In this document: positions 43,954 through 52,189 of the stretch, in pieces
Layout: each line of letters starts with the position of its first letter
How positions within the stretch are numbered: the first letter of the stretch is position 1
Source of the DNA: Intrasporangium oryzae NRRL B-24470
Lineage (GTDB): Bacteria; Actinomycetota; Actinomycetes; Actinomycetales; Dermatophilaceae
Length of the DNA: 64,000 nt
Reading direction: 5' to 3'
NCBI RefSeq assembly: GCF_000576595.1
Contig: NZ_AWSA01000003.1
Location: forward strand, 62,001-126,000
Translations under genes and position numbers: made by a program
Notes under the pieces: generated by a model
The model's input: only the letters and a program-made list of their open reading frames with translations
Databases searched by the model: none
Told to the model about the DNA's origin: nothing

Positions 43954-45059
43954 CGTCGACCGCTGGAGGTGATGAAGCCGATGGTCATCGCTCCCCACCA
44001 GCCGATCTGGGAGATCGTCGTCGACACGACGAGGATGCGCCAGTCCGTGCGCGGCAGCTGACCCGGCGTCGTGTCGGGGGGCAACCGAGCGAGGCGCCGG
44101 CGGAACACCGACATCGCGGCCCCGTTCCAGGCCACGGCGAGCACGAGCAGCAGCTTGACGACGGTGCGTGGCGCCGTCAGGTCGGGATGGAGGAAGGCGC
44201 CCGTCGCGATGAGGCCGGCGAGGCCCGCCCAGATCATCGGGCCCGAGGCGGCCGCGATGCGCGTCGACTCCATGAGGTGCCGGCGGCCGGCGAGCCAGAG
44301 CAGCCCGTGCCAGTCGATGACGAGGACCGTGCCGAACGCGACGATCAGCGAGACGACGTGGAGGGCGAGCACCACGGGACGGCCCGGGTAGTCGGCCGGG
44401 ACGACGGTCGAGATCGCGACGGCCGCGACCAGGGCGAGCAGGATGATCGGGAAGCGGTAGGCGGGGACGATCCGGGCCAGGGCCGGGAAGATGTCGTCAC
44501 TCGGGAGCAGCACGGTCTCGTGGGCCTCCTGGCCCGGAAGGACGTGCCACTCCGGTTCGGGCGCCAGGGCGAGCAACGCGGCTCGGTCGGCATTCTGCGT
44601 ATGCCTGGACGGCCGGTACGCCTGCTCCGCGGAGAGGGCGGCTGCGCGGTCTGCGACGGGGTTCGGGTGCGGTGCCGGTGGTGGGTCACGCCGTGGGAGC
44701 GCTCGCGGCTGCGCGGCCGCCGGCTGCGCGAACGTCGGCCGGTCGCTCGCCGGCTGCTCGTGAGGCGGGTCGGGCGGCTGCTCGGGCGGCTGCTCAGGAG
44801 GCGGGTCGGGCGGCTGGTCGGGCGGTGGCTCCGGCCCTCTCACCGCATGCTCCCGCCGTGAGTCCTGCTGCGCCTGCTGCTCGGCCTCCCGCGCCGCCTG
44901 CTCGTGGGCCCGGACCCAGCGGCGCAACGTGCTCACGCTGACGCCGAGCTCCGCGGCGGTGGCAGACACCGTCACCCCCGCGGCGGACGCGCGCTCGACC
45001 GCGGCGGCACGAAAGGCGTCGTCGTAACGACGGTTCGGTCGAGGCGGTTGCTGAGTCAC
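43950..45059 (-). CDS. Transposase-type HTH domain fused to a four-helix membrane domain
   Basis: A 369-residue protein with an odd architecture. Residues 8-50 (RRYDDAFRAAAVERASAAGVTVSATAAELGVSVSTLRRWVRAHEQ) look like the HTH of IS3/IS911 OrfA proteins. A Gln-rich helix and a long Pro/Glu/Gln repeat (about 75-105) follow. Four or more membrane segments (about 200-365) carry WHGLLWLAGRRHLMESTRIAAASGPMIWAGLAG. A membrane-held DNA-binding regulator is the simplest reading. It is the first gene of an operon with the CopD-CtaG protein. Signals for a transposon (terminal repeats, OrfB) are absent. Confidence 0.72.
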   Translation of the reverse strand: MTQQPPRPNRRYDDAFRAAAVERASAAGVTVSATAAELGVSVSTLRRWVRAHEQAAREAEQQAQQDSRREHAVRGPEPPPDQPPDPPPEQPPEQPPDPPHEQPASDRPTFAQPAAAQPRALPRRDPPPAPHPNPVADRAAALSAEQAYRPSRHTQNADRAALLALAPEPEWHVLPGQEAHETVLLPSDDIFPALARIVPAYRFPIILLALVAAVAISTVVPADYPGRPVVLALHVVSLIVAFGTVLVIDWHGLLWLAGRRHLMESTRIAAASGPMIWAGLAGLIATGAFLHPDLTAPRTVVKLLLVLAVAWNGAAMSVFRRRLARLPPDTTPGQLPRTDWRILVVSTTISQIGWWGAMTIGFITSSGRR

Positions 45060-45134
45060 GCGGCACGCTCACCTTCGCCAGGTCGATCGGTTGAGCAGTT
45101 CAAACCCCGAGCTCGGCAGGCTATCGTCATTTCA

Positions 45135-45180
45135 GGTGGCAAGGGTTGCGTGCGTGGCGCACGCCGTCAGGGTTGTCACC
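45135..45180. promoter_or_regulatory. Two-level inverted repeat in a divergent promoter region
   Basis: The inner stem GCGTGCG-TGG-CGCACGC (45148-45164) is framed by GGTGGCAA (45135-45142) and TTGTCACC (45173-45180), one mismatch. It lies about 75 bases before the HTH-membrane gene and about 100 before the divergent gene. It is a candidate operator or leader hairpin. Confidence 0.4.
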
Positions 45181-45280
45181 TCGGTGCCGAAGCTCTCGTC
45201 CGCAGAACCTCGCCCACCTGTCGCGAGGACGGCCTTCGAGGACCAACGGGCCGAACCATGATGACAGGGAGGGACGCCGG

Positions 45281-46057
45281 ATGGGCGAACAACCCAAGAC
45301 CAGGAGCGAGATCCGCGGGGAGCAGCGCCGCCGCTCGACCTCCCCCCTCCTCATCGGCGCGGTCGCCGTCCTGCTCATCGGTTCGGGCATCTGGCTGGGC
45401 AAGAGCCTCTTCTTCGACGGACAGCCCACGGCGTCGCCGGTCAACACCTCCGCCCCCACGGCCTCCCTTGCGACCTCCACCACGTCGACGTCGGCGACAC
45501 CGACCGAGACGGCCGACCCCACTGCCGCCGCGCTCGCCGCGAGCATCGCGTCGTGCCGCGACGCGTGGCAGCTGCGGTCGGCGGCCATGTCCACCGCGGC
45601 GACGGCGCTCGGCAAGTGGGCCACCCACCTCGCGATCATGAACGACCTCCAGGCCAACAAGATCACGCTCGCCACGGCGAAGGCCCGCTGGCCGGCGACG
45701 ACCGCCAACGCACCGGCCGACATCAAGGCCTTCCGCGAGGCCGACGCCGCGCTCGCCGCGTCGAAGACGGCGTGCGCGGCCCCCGACGCAGCGGTCACGG
45801 GGCCGCAGGCGGACGCGCTGCGCACGTGCGCGGCGTCCGCGGCGGCAGCGGACGGCATACTCGCGCAGGCACGGACCGCGATCAGGCCGTGGGAGCTGCA
45901 CCTCAGCGAGCAATCCCACTTCAAGGCGGGCGAGGTGACCCCGGCTGTCGCCGAGGCGAAGTGGCGGATCAAGTGGCAGGAGGGCCTGAAGACCCTTCCC
46001 GGCTACACGAATGCCGTGAAGAGCGCCGGCGCGCTCACGTGCCAGCTGCCCGCCTGA
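45281..46057 (+). CDS. Membrane-anchored extracytoplasmic protein, unknown function
   Basis: A 258-residue protein. A short basic N-terminus, one membrane helix (PLLIGAVAVLLIGSGIWLGKSLFF, about 22-45) and a Thr/Ser/Ala/Pro spacer (about 50-85) lead to an outer domain of ~165 residues. That domain is Ala-rich and helical, with four cysteines (ASCRDAWQLRS, TACAA, RTCAAS, LTCQLPA). WATHLAIMNDLQANKITLATAKARWPAT is a distinctive stretch. I do not recognise a family. AGGGAGGG precedes the ATG at 45281. It has no obvious operon partner. Confidence 0.72.
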   Translation: MGEQPKTRSEIRGEQRRRSTSPLLIGAVAVLLIGSGIWLGKSLFFDGQPTASPVNTSAPTASLATSTTSTSATPTETADPTAAALAASIASCRDAWQLRSAAMSTAATALGKWATHLAIMNDLQANKITLATAKARWPATTANAPADIKAFREADAALAASKTACAAPDAAVTGPQADALRTCAASAAAADGILAQARTAIRPWELHLSEQSHFKAGEVTPAVAEAKWRIKWQEGLKTLPGYTNAVKSAGALTCQLPA

Positions 46058-46177
46058 CGCGTCGGGAGGCGACGCCGCGCGCCGGACCCCGTCGGCGCGG
46101 CTGGGTCGTTGCGGGCCCTCCGGCCACGTTGCTCGGGCAGAGTGGTGAGGACCAGTCCTGCAGCGAGAAGGGGTCCC

Positions 46178-46816
46178 GTGGACATCACCGAGATCATCGC
46201 CCACCAGCACGCGGAGCAGCGGCGGATGTTCGCCATGCTCGAGGAGTGGCCGCGCGACGACACCGAGGGGCTCGGGGCCGTCTGGACACGCCTTGAGATC
46301 CTCCTCGAGACCCATGCCGAGGCCGAGGAGCTCCACTTCTACCCGGAGCTGCTCAGGCTCGGAACGGGCGGCGGTGACGCGGAGTCGGTCGAGGAGGAGG
46401 TCGAGGACGCCGTCAAGGACCACAACGAGCTCCGCCAGGCGATCCGCAAGGTGGGCCGTTGTCGGACCGGGTCCGCCGCGTGGTGGACCGCGGTCACGGA
46501 CGCGAACGTCTACAACAGCAACCACATGGCCGAGGAGGAACGACAGGACCTCGCCGACTTCCGACAGCGAGCCAGCCTCGAGCTGCGGCACGAGATCGCG
46601 ATACAGTTCATCCGGTACGAGTCGCTCAAGGCTGCGCGCGGCATCACGCCGAAGGACAAGGACCCGAAGGGGTACGTCGCTGCGCGGAAGAGGTCCTCGA
46701 CGACGGCCACCGCCAAGCGGGCGGCTCGCAAGGCCGCCGCGGCGACGAAGGCCTCCCAGCCGGTCAGGAAGGCTGCCTCCAAGAAGTCCTCGAAGGAGGC
46801 CGCCGAGGCAGGCTGA
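46178..46816 (+). CDS. Hemerythrin-domain protein with Lys/Ala-rich tail
   Basis: A 212-residue protein. Residues 1-150 form a hemerythrin HHE domain: HQHAEQRRMFAMLEEW, LETHAEAEELHFYPELL, VKDHNELRQAI and NSNHMAEEERQDLADFRQ supply the di-iron His/Glu ligands. The last ~50 residues are basic and low-complexity (TAKRAARKAAAATKASQPVRKAASKKSSKEA), like the tails of mycobacterial histone-like proteins, and could bind nucleic acid. Oxygen or nitric-oxide binding is the family's role. The GTG at 46178 follows AGAAGGGG. Confidence 0.85.
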   Translation: MDITEIIAHQHAEQRRMFAMLEEWPRDDTEGLGAVWTRLEILLETHAEAEELHFYPELLRLGTGGGDAESVEEEVEDAVKDHNELRQAIRKVGRCRTGSAAWWTAVTDANVYNSNHMAEEERQDLADFRQRASLELRHEIAIQFIRYESLKAARGITPKDKDPKGYVAARKRSSTTATAKRAARKAAAATKASQPVRKAASKKSSKEAAEAG

Positions 46817-46824
46817 GCACCGAC

Positions 46825-46843
46825 CGGCCCCGAGTCGGGGCCG
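46825..46843. terminator. CGGCCCCG hairpin between convergent genes
   Basis: A perfect 8-base stem (CGGCCCCG / CGGGGCCG) with an AGT loop, 8 bases after the hemerythrin stop and 21 before the M20 stop. It is a likely bidirectional terminator. Confidence 0.65.
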
Positions 46844-46864
46844 TCCGCGCCCCGCGGAAGCCGG

Positions 46865-48139
46865 TCAGCCGGCAGGAAGCCAGGTGCGCAGCGCCAGGAC
46901 GAGGGCCTCGACCCCGACGGGCAGGGTGAGCTCGGGCACGGGCGCGAAGAACGGCGAGTGGTTCGCGGGCAGGCCGCGGAGGACCTCGAGCGCCTCGTCG
47001 ATCGTCGTCGCGTCCTTGAACGGCGACGGGTCCGCCCCGCCGAGGAACCAGAACACGCACGGCGCCCCAGCCGCCTCGGCGAGGATGCCGACGTCCTCGC
47101 TGCCGGTCATGCTGCCGGGGTCGAGCACGCGGGCGGGACCGAGCCAGCCCTTGAACGCCTCCCGGGTCCGTATCACTGCGGCCTCGTCGTTGCGCAGCGC
47201 GGGGAAGTGGTCGGTGTGTTCGACCTCGGCAGGAACGGGCGCGTTGGAGGCAGACGCCTCGGCCTTGGCGATCCGCTCGATCGCGGCGAGGGTCCGCTCG
47301 CGCACGTTCGGGTCGTAGGTGCGCACGCTCAGCCGGAGCTGGGCCTGGTCGGGGATGACGTTGTTGTTGGTGCCGCCGCTGATCATCCCGACCGTCACGA
47401 CGGCCGTCTCGTTGCCTCCGGTCTCGCGGGAGACGATCGTCTGGAGGCGCATCACGGTCGCCGCCGCCATGACGATCGGGTCGACCGTGCTCTCCGGCCG
47501 GGAGCCGTGGCCGCCCTTGCCGTGCATCGTGATCGTCAGCGAGTCGCTCGCTGCGAGCGCAAGCCCGCTGCTCAGAGCGAGCGTCCCCGCGGGCATCGGG
47601 ACGACGTGCTGGCCGAGGACGACATCCGGCTTCCCGAGCCGCTCGAAGACCCCGTCGTCGACCATGGCCTTCGCGCCCGCGCCGAGCTCCTCCGCCGGCT
47701 GGAAGGCGACCATGAGCCGGCCTGCCCAGAGGTGGCGCTCGGCCGCGAACCGGGCTGCGGCCCCGAGCAGGCACGCGACGTGGACGTCGTGTCCGCACGC
47801 ATGCATCACCGGGACGTCGTTGCCCAGGCGGTCGGTCGCCCGTGCGGTGCTGGCGTAGTCGAGGCCGGTCTTCTCCTCGAGCGGGAGCGCGTCCATGTCG
47901 GCCCGGAGCAGGGCCGTCGGGCCGGCGCCGTTCTCGAGGACGCCGACGACCCCGGTCCGGCCCCAGCCGGTCGTCACGTCGTAGCCCCAGGAGCGGAGCC
48001 GGTCCTCGACGATGCCGGCCGTCCGGCTCTCCTGGAAGGAGAGCTCGGGGTGCTCGTGGAGGTCCTTGTAGAGGGCGATCAGCTCCTCGTCGGAGAGCGG
48101 CGAGCCGCCAGTCGTCGGTGCCGTCGAGTCGCCGGACAT
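46865..48139 (-). CDS. M20-family amidohydrolase
   Basis: A 424-residue metallohydrolase related to hippurate/IAA-amino-acid hydrolases. DLHEHPELSFQE starts the catalytic domain. Metal ligands appear in PVMHACGHDVHVACLLGAA and VAFQPAEELGAGAKAM, with GQHVVPMPAG following. The dimerisation domain GKGGHGSRPESTVDPIVMAAATV comes next, then a last ligand in the C-terminal SMTGSEDVGILAE. It would split an N-acyl amino acid or similar amide in the cytoplasm. The ATG at 48139 gives the family length. Confidence 0.92.
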   Translation of the reverse strand: MSGDSTAPTTGGSPLSDEELIALYKDLHEHPELSFQESRTAGIVEDRLRSWGYDVTTGWGRTGVVGVLENGAGPTALLRADMDALPLEEKTGLDYASTARATDRLGNDVPVMHACGHDVHVACLLGAAARFAAERHLWAGRLMVAFQPAEELGAGAKAMVDDGVFERLGKPDVVLGQHVVPMPAGTLALSSGLALAASDSLTITMHGKGGHGSRPESTVDPIVMAAATVMRLQTIVSRETGGNETAVVTVGMISGGTNNNVIPDQAQLRLSVRTYDPNVRERTLAAIERIAKAEASASNAPVPAEVEHTDHFPALRNDEAAVIRTREAFKGWLGPARVLDPGSMTGSEDVGILAEAAGAPCVFWFLGGADPSPFKDATTIDEALEVLRGLPANHSPFFAPVPELTLPVGVEALVLALRTWLPAG

Positions 48140-48396
48140 CGGGGTCCTTTCGGTTGTGTTCCGGGAACGGGCCCTCCCCCGTCGCCAGCCTGCCACACCG
48201 GGCCCGCCGCGGCGGCGGGTCCGGTGAGGGACGGCGCAGCCCGGCGGCGTACGGCCGTGTCGAGCGAGGACGCACGCGACGCGGCCCGCGTTCGCACTCG
48301 ACTCGCGCGGGGTACATCCACCACGACGCGGCCACCCTGCGGCGTCGGTACGAGTCGCCGCGTACCCGCCCCTGAGGAAGCGGAGGAGGCACCCTC

Positions 48397-49767
48397 GTGA
48401 CCGTGGACACCCGGCTCACCCACCGCCGGCCCTACCGCGGGTCGCACCTCGCCACGCGGCTCGTCGGGCCGCTCACGATCGCTGCGCTCGTCGTCGTCTT
48501 CGCGGTGCTGTGGGTCCTCGCCCGGCCCACCGACCCGGCGGCGGTCTCCTTCCCCGGCCAGCTCGCGGGCGCCGAGGGTGTGCTGCTCCTGTCGATCGGG
48601 CTCGTGCTCATCAGCACGTTGCAGGCGGTCGAGGGGTACTTCGACGGTGTCGACAAGGCGGCCGTGTGGCATCGGCGCGTCGCGATCACCGGGACGATCC
48701 TCATCGGCATCCACATCGCGACGACGGGCAACCCCAACGCCACGAACCTCGGCCCCACGCTCGGCACCATCGGCATCGTGGGCCTCGCGACACTGACCGT
48801 CTGGGCCATCGCGCCGCGCTGGCGCTCGATCACGCCCCGGCCCCTACGCGAGCCCGTCCTGCGCCTCATGGAGACCCGTGTGGCGGACGTCGTGAACCGC
48901 TGGGTCGGCAGCTACGGGCTCTGGCGCGGTTTCCACCGCCTCACCGGGCTCTTCCTGGCGTTCGGCTTCGTCCACGGCGTGATGGACTCGACCCTCTTCG
49001 GCTCGCAGCTGCTGCGGTGGTCGTACCTCGTCGTCGGCGGCATCGGGCTGGCCTTCTACCTCTACCGGGAGCTGCTCGCGCGGCACTTCGCGCGGACCCA
49101 CGACTACCAGGTCGAGTCCGTCCGGCCCATCCACGACTCAGCGGTGGAGATCTGGCTGCGGCCCCTCGGCCGGCGGTTCGGGTTCCGGGCCGGCCAGTTC
49201 GCCCTCGTCAACCTCGAGGCGAAGGACGGCTGGCACCGCCACCCCTTCACCATCGCGAGCGCCCCGGCGGAGTCCAAGGTCCGGATCACCGTGGGTGCCG
49301 TCGGTGACTTCACCTCGAGCATCGGCGACCTCGTCGAGCCGGGAATGCCGGCCGTCATCAGCAGCCCCAAGGGCCACTTCGACTACTGCCGGGGCACCGA
49401 GCGCCAGGTGTGGGTCGCCGGTGGCATCGGTATCGCCCCCTTCCTCAGCTGGCTCCGCTCCGTCCGCCCCGGCGCGCTCCCGCACCGGGTGGACCTCTTC
49501 TACAGCGCTCGCGGTCCGGCTCCCCTCGCCGAGGAGGTGGCCGAGCTCGTCGGGCTGCACGAGGAGCTGCACCTGCACCTCACCGACACCCTCGGCGACC
49601 CGCGGCTGACGGGCGAGGCGATCATGGCGACGGTCGGGGGTGCGCCGCGTGAGCTCTCGGCCTTCCTCTGCGGACCCGAGGCCATGGTGAACGCCCTGCA
49701 GAAGGACCTGGTCCGCGGCGGCGTCAAGCCGGCCAACGTGCACCGGGAGTACTACAACCTGCGCTGA
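48397..49767 (+). CDS. Ferric-reductase-like transmembrane flavoprotein
   Basis: A 456-residue protein. The N-terminal ~235 residues hold six or so membrane helices with paired histidines for heme (VWHRRVAITGTILIGIHIATTG and FHRLTGLFLAFGFVHGVMD). The C-terminal part is a ferredoxin-NADP reductase module: WHRHPFTIASAP binds FAD, WVAGGIGIAPFLSWLRSV the nicotinamide nucleotide, and LCGPEAMVNALQKDL ends it. It would pass electrons from NAD(P)H through FAD and heme to an outside acceptor, as ferric or oxygen reductases do. Start GTG at 48397, with GGAGGAGG upstream. Confidence 0.9.
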   Translation: MTVDTRLTHRRPYRGSHLATRLVGPLTIAALVVVFAVLWVLARPTDPAAVSFPGQLAGAEGVLLLSIGLVLISTLQAVEGYFDGVDKAAVWHRRVAITGTILIGIHIATTGNPNATNLGPTLGTIGIVGLATLTVWAIAPRWRSITPRPLREPVLRLMETRVADVVNRWVGSYGLWRGFHRLTGLFLAFGFVHGVMDSTLFGSQLLRWSYLVVGGIGLAFYLYRELLARHFARTHDYQVESVRPIHDSAVEIWLRPLGRRFGFRAGQFALVNLEAKDGWHRHPFTIASAPAESKVRITVGAVGDFTSSIGDLVEPGMPAVISSPKGHFDYCRGTERQVWVAGGIGIAPFLSWLRSVRPGALPHRVDLFYSARGPAPLAEEVAELVGLHEELHLHLTDTLGDPRLTGEAIMATVGGAPRELSAFLCGPEAMVNALQKDLVRGGVKPANVHREYYNLR

Positions 49768-49769
49768 GT

Positions 49770-49846
49770 CTGGGACCACCCGCTGGATCTGGGACGACCC
49801 GCTGGATCTCTGCCAACCGCTGGATCTCTGCCAACCTCCGCCTGAT
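49770..49846. repeat. Imperfect 18-21-bp tandem repeats
   Basis: Two copies of CTGGGACNACCCGCTGGAT (49770-49788, 49789-49807) pass into CTCTGCCAACCGCTGGAT (49808-49825) and CTCTGCCAACCTCCGCCTGAT. They start just after the reductase stop, in the spacer before the MFS gene. Confidence 0.7.
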
Positions 49847-49884
49847 CCCTGCCGATCTGCCGTCGGGCGGGCTGGCTGCGGAAT

Positions 49885-49897
49885 GAACGAGCCGTTC
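49885..49897. promoter_or_regulatory. GAACG-AGC-CGTTC palindrome upstream of the MFS gene
   Basis: A 13-base inverted repeat followed 5 bases later by TTGACG (49903-49908). It is the kind of site bound by TetR- or MarR-type regulators of exporters, though no such gene is adjacent. Confidence 0.4.
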
Positions 49898-50008
49898 CAG
49901 CGTTGACGTTAGGTGTTGCCGAAGTCCCCTGCCGCTTCGCCGCCGGCCTTCGCTCGCACGTCTTGGTTGCCCTGCCTGCCACAGCCGATCTCGACTTCCA
50001 GGAGGATC

Positions 50009-51460
50009 GTGTCCACCTCTACCACCTCGTCAGCAGTGGGACTCCGATCGGAGCGGGGCCCCATCCTCCTCGCCCTCATGCTCTCGACCGCGCTCATCGC
50101 GATCGACGCGACGATCCTCGCGACCGCGGTCCCGTCGATCGTCAACGATCTCGGCGGCCTGGCACAGTTCCCGTGGCTCTTCTCGGTGTATCTGCTGGCC
50201 CAAGCGGTGTCCGTCCCCGTCTACGCCAAGCTCGCCGACACGCTCGGGCGCAAGCCGCTCATCCTCGTCGGCATCGCCATCTTCCTCGCCGGCTCGATCC
50301 TCTGCGGTTTCGCGTGGAGCATGACCTCGCTCATCGTCATGCGGGCCATCCAGGGCCTCGGCGCCGGGGCCGTGCTGCCCATGACGATCACGATCGCCGG
50401 TGACATCTACACGGTCGCCGAGCGGGCGAGGACGCAGGGATACATCGCCAGCGTCTGGGCGGTCTCCTCCGTCGTCGGCCCGACGCTCGGTGGGGTCTTC
50501 TCCCAGTTCGTGTCGTGGCGCTGGATCTTCTTCGTCAACATCCCGATCTGTCTCGTCGCGATGTGGATGCTGTCGCGCACCTATCACGAGAAGGTCGAGC
50601 GGCACGGACACCGCATCGACTACGCCGGCGCCGGGGTCCTCATGGCCTCTCTCACCCTGCTCATCCTCGCGCTGCTCGAGGGCGGCCAGGCGTGGGCGTG
50701 GGCGTCGTGGCAGAGCATCGGGGCGTTCGTCATCGGTGGCCTGCTCCTCGTGGTGTTCGTCCTGGTCGAGCGGCGCGCGGCCGAGCCGGTGCTGCCGCTC
50801 GAGCTGTTCTCCCGCCGCCTCATCGTCTCGACGTCTCTGCTTTCCCTCGGCGTCGGGGCGATCCTCGTCGGACTCACGTCGTACGTGCCGACCTTCCTCG
50901 AGCGCACCACGGGTGCGGCTCCGGTCGTCGCGGGCCTCGCGGTCGCCGCGTTGACGCTGGGCTGGCCGGTCTCGGCGTCCCAGTCGGGCCGGTTCTACCT
51001 GCGGATCGGCTTCCGCGTCACGGCCCTCATCGGCCTCACCCTCACGACGCTCGGGTGCCTGGCGCTCTGGCTCACGTCGACCTCGCCGAACGTCTGGTCG
51101 ACTGCGGCGTCGTGCTTCCTCGTCGGGTTGGGCCTCGGTCTCGTCGCCACCCCGACCCTCATCGCGGCCCAGTCGTCCGTCCCGTGGAACGAGCGTGCGG
51201 TCGTCACGGGGTCCAACATGTTCATGCGCTCGGTCGGCAGCGCTGTCGGGGTGGCGATCTTCGGTGCCATCTTCAACGGCGTCATCATGCGACAGGGCGG
51301 GGAGGCTTCGGCCCCGGCGATCCAGAGCGGCTCGACGGCGGTCTTCCTCGGGGTGCTCCTCGTTGCGGGGGCGAGCATCGTCGTCGGCCTGACCATGCCG
51401 CAGGCGCGGGTGGAGGACGTCGAGCACCGCCCGGCGCAGCTCGAGCCCGACGCCGCGTAG
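50009..51460 (+). CDS. MFS multidrug exporter, DHA2 (14-TM) type
   Basis: A 483-residue membrane transporter with about 14 hydrophobic segments. Drug-exporter motifs are visible: LDATI-like LIAIDATILATAVPSIVNDL in helix 1, KLADTLGRKPLILVG (motif A) and RAIQGLGAGAVLPMTITIAGD (motif B). VWAVSSVVGPTLGGVFSQFVSWRWIFFVNIP is motif C. It probably exports a drug or metabolite by proton antiport. The GTG at 50009 follows AGGAGG, though the spacing is only 3 bases; GTG at 50036 is an alternative. No local repressor gene is seen. Confidence 0.9.
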   Translation: MSTSTTSSAVGLRSERGPILLALMLSTALIAIDATILATAVPSIVNDLGGLAQFPWLFSVYLLAQAVSVPVYAKLADTLGRKPLILVGIAIFLAGSILCGFAWSMTSLIVMRAIQGLGAGAVLPMTITIAGDIYTVAERARTQGYIASVWAVSSVVGPTLGGVFSQFVSWRWIFFVNIPICLVAMWMLSRTYHEKVERHGHRIDYAGAGVLMASLTLLILALLEGGQAWAWASWQSIGAFVIGGLLLVVFVLVERRAAEPVLPLELFSRRLIVSTSLLSLGVGAILVGLTSYVPTFLERTTGAAPVVAGLAVAALTLGWPVSASQSGRFYLRIGFRVTALIGLTLTTLGCLALWLTSTSPNVWSTAASCFLVGLGLGLVATPTLIAAQSSVPWNERAVVTGSNMFMRSVGSAVGVAIFGAIFNGVIMRQGGEASAPAIQSGSTAVFLGVLLVAGASIVVGLTMPQARVEDVEHRPAQLEPDAA

Positions 51461-51522
51461 GGCCAGTCCGCCCTTCGCCGTTCAATGACCCCGCCGCGCC
51501 GCCTGACCTGCCCCGCCCCGGC

Positions 51523-51584
51523 GGAGTTGTTGCGGCCAACCGGCGCGGCCGGACCGCCGCATCTCCGCCCGGGTGGAGTTGTTG
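51523..51584. repeat. Direct repeat GGAGTTGTTG
   Basis: Two exact copies of GGAGTTGTTG (51523-51532, 51575-51584) lie in the convergent gap after the MFS gene, upstream of the GTATGCC hairpin. No function is evident. Confidence 0.5.
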
Positions 51585-51627
51585 TGGGCGCCCGGGGCTC
51601 GCCGGCCGCCGCCGCGCTGGAACCCGA

Positions 51628-51660
51628 CGTATGCCGCTGAGCCGGGCTCCGCGGCATACG
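51628..51660. terminator. GTATGCC/GGCATAC hairpin with nested inner stem
   Basis: CGTATGCCGC (51628-51637) pairs with GCGGCATACG (51651-51660), and inside them GAGCC pairs with GGCTC. It lies between the convergent MFS and SnoaL-like genes. Confidence 0.7.
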
Positions 51661-51682
51661 ACCTCCCCGACGTGCCTCGGAC

Positions 51683-52024
51683 TCAGGCGGGCTGGACGGT
51701 GTAGACGACTGTCTGCACCCGGATCAGGCCGTCCGCGAAGATGAACGTGTCGATGCCGTCCTCGACCTTGCGGCCACCCCCGGTGGCCTTCCACTCGAGG
51801 TAGAGCACGTCCTCGGCGAACGTCTGGTCCAGCTCCCACTGGGCCTGCGGGACGTCGCTGAGCAGCTGGGTGAACACCTCGCGCGCGCCGTCCTTGCCGC
51901 GGTAGACCTTCTTTTGGACGACGAGGATGGCGTCGTCGGCGTAGTCGGCGATGATCTCCTCGAGGTCCTCGGCGCCGAGTGACTGGCCGTGGTGGGCGAA
52001 TACTTCTTCAGGAGTCCGTGCCAT
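51683..52024 (-). CDS. SnoaL/NTF2-like protein
   Basis: A 113-residue protein with the cone-shaped NTF2-like fold pattern: EVFAHHGQSLGAEDLEEIIADYADDAILVVQKKVYRGKDGAREVFTQLL, then QWELDQTFAEDVLYLEWKATG and TFIFADGLIRVQTVVYTVQ. Members bind or isomerise small hydrophobic molecules, or have no enzyme activity. The ATG at 52024 matches family length. It is divergent from the first alcohol dehydrogenase, with a 165-base spacer. Confidence 0.85.
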   Translation of the reverse strand: MARTPEEVFAHHGQSLGAEDLEEIIADYADDAILVVQKKVYRGKDGAREVFTQLLSDVPQAQWELDQTFAEDVLYLEWKATGGGRKVEDGIDTFIFADGLIRVQTVVYTVQPA

Positions 52025-52189
52025 GGGGATCGCCTTCCTTCGGTTTGGGGGTCCAACGGCAACGCTGGCCCTTCGAGTGTCGTCGGCAGCCGCGGCCCTG
52101 TACATGGGCCGAAGGTCCCAAGCCGAGCTCGTCGCTGAGTACAGTCGAAGGCGGGGATTCCACGCGGCATCGGGGTGTTCGGAGGCGTC

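Noticed and set aside
42046-44061. A 671-codon plus-strand frame opposite the CopD-CtaG gene
   Set aside because: Only charged, repetitive sequence typical of antisense frames; the minus strand has clear membrane-protein motifs and a coupled start.
43950-45059. A transposon carrying the IS-like HTH gene
   Set aside because: No terminal inverted repeats, target duplication or DDE transposase frame were seen; the gene is coupled to CopD-CtaG instead.
48240-48270. A further copy of the GGCATAC family (GGCGGCGTACGGCCGTG)
   Set aside because: The core reads GGCGTAC and lacks a matching partner; not counted.
49770-49846. CRISPR-like array
   Set aside because: Units are contiguous and drifting, with no constant repeat separated by unique spacers and no cas genes.
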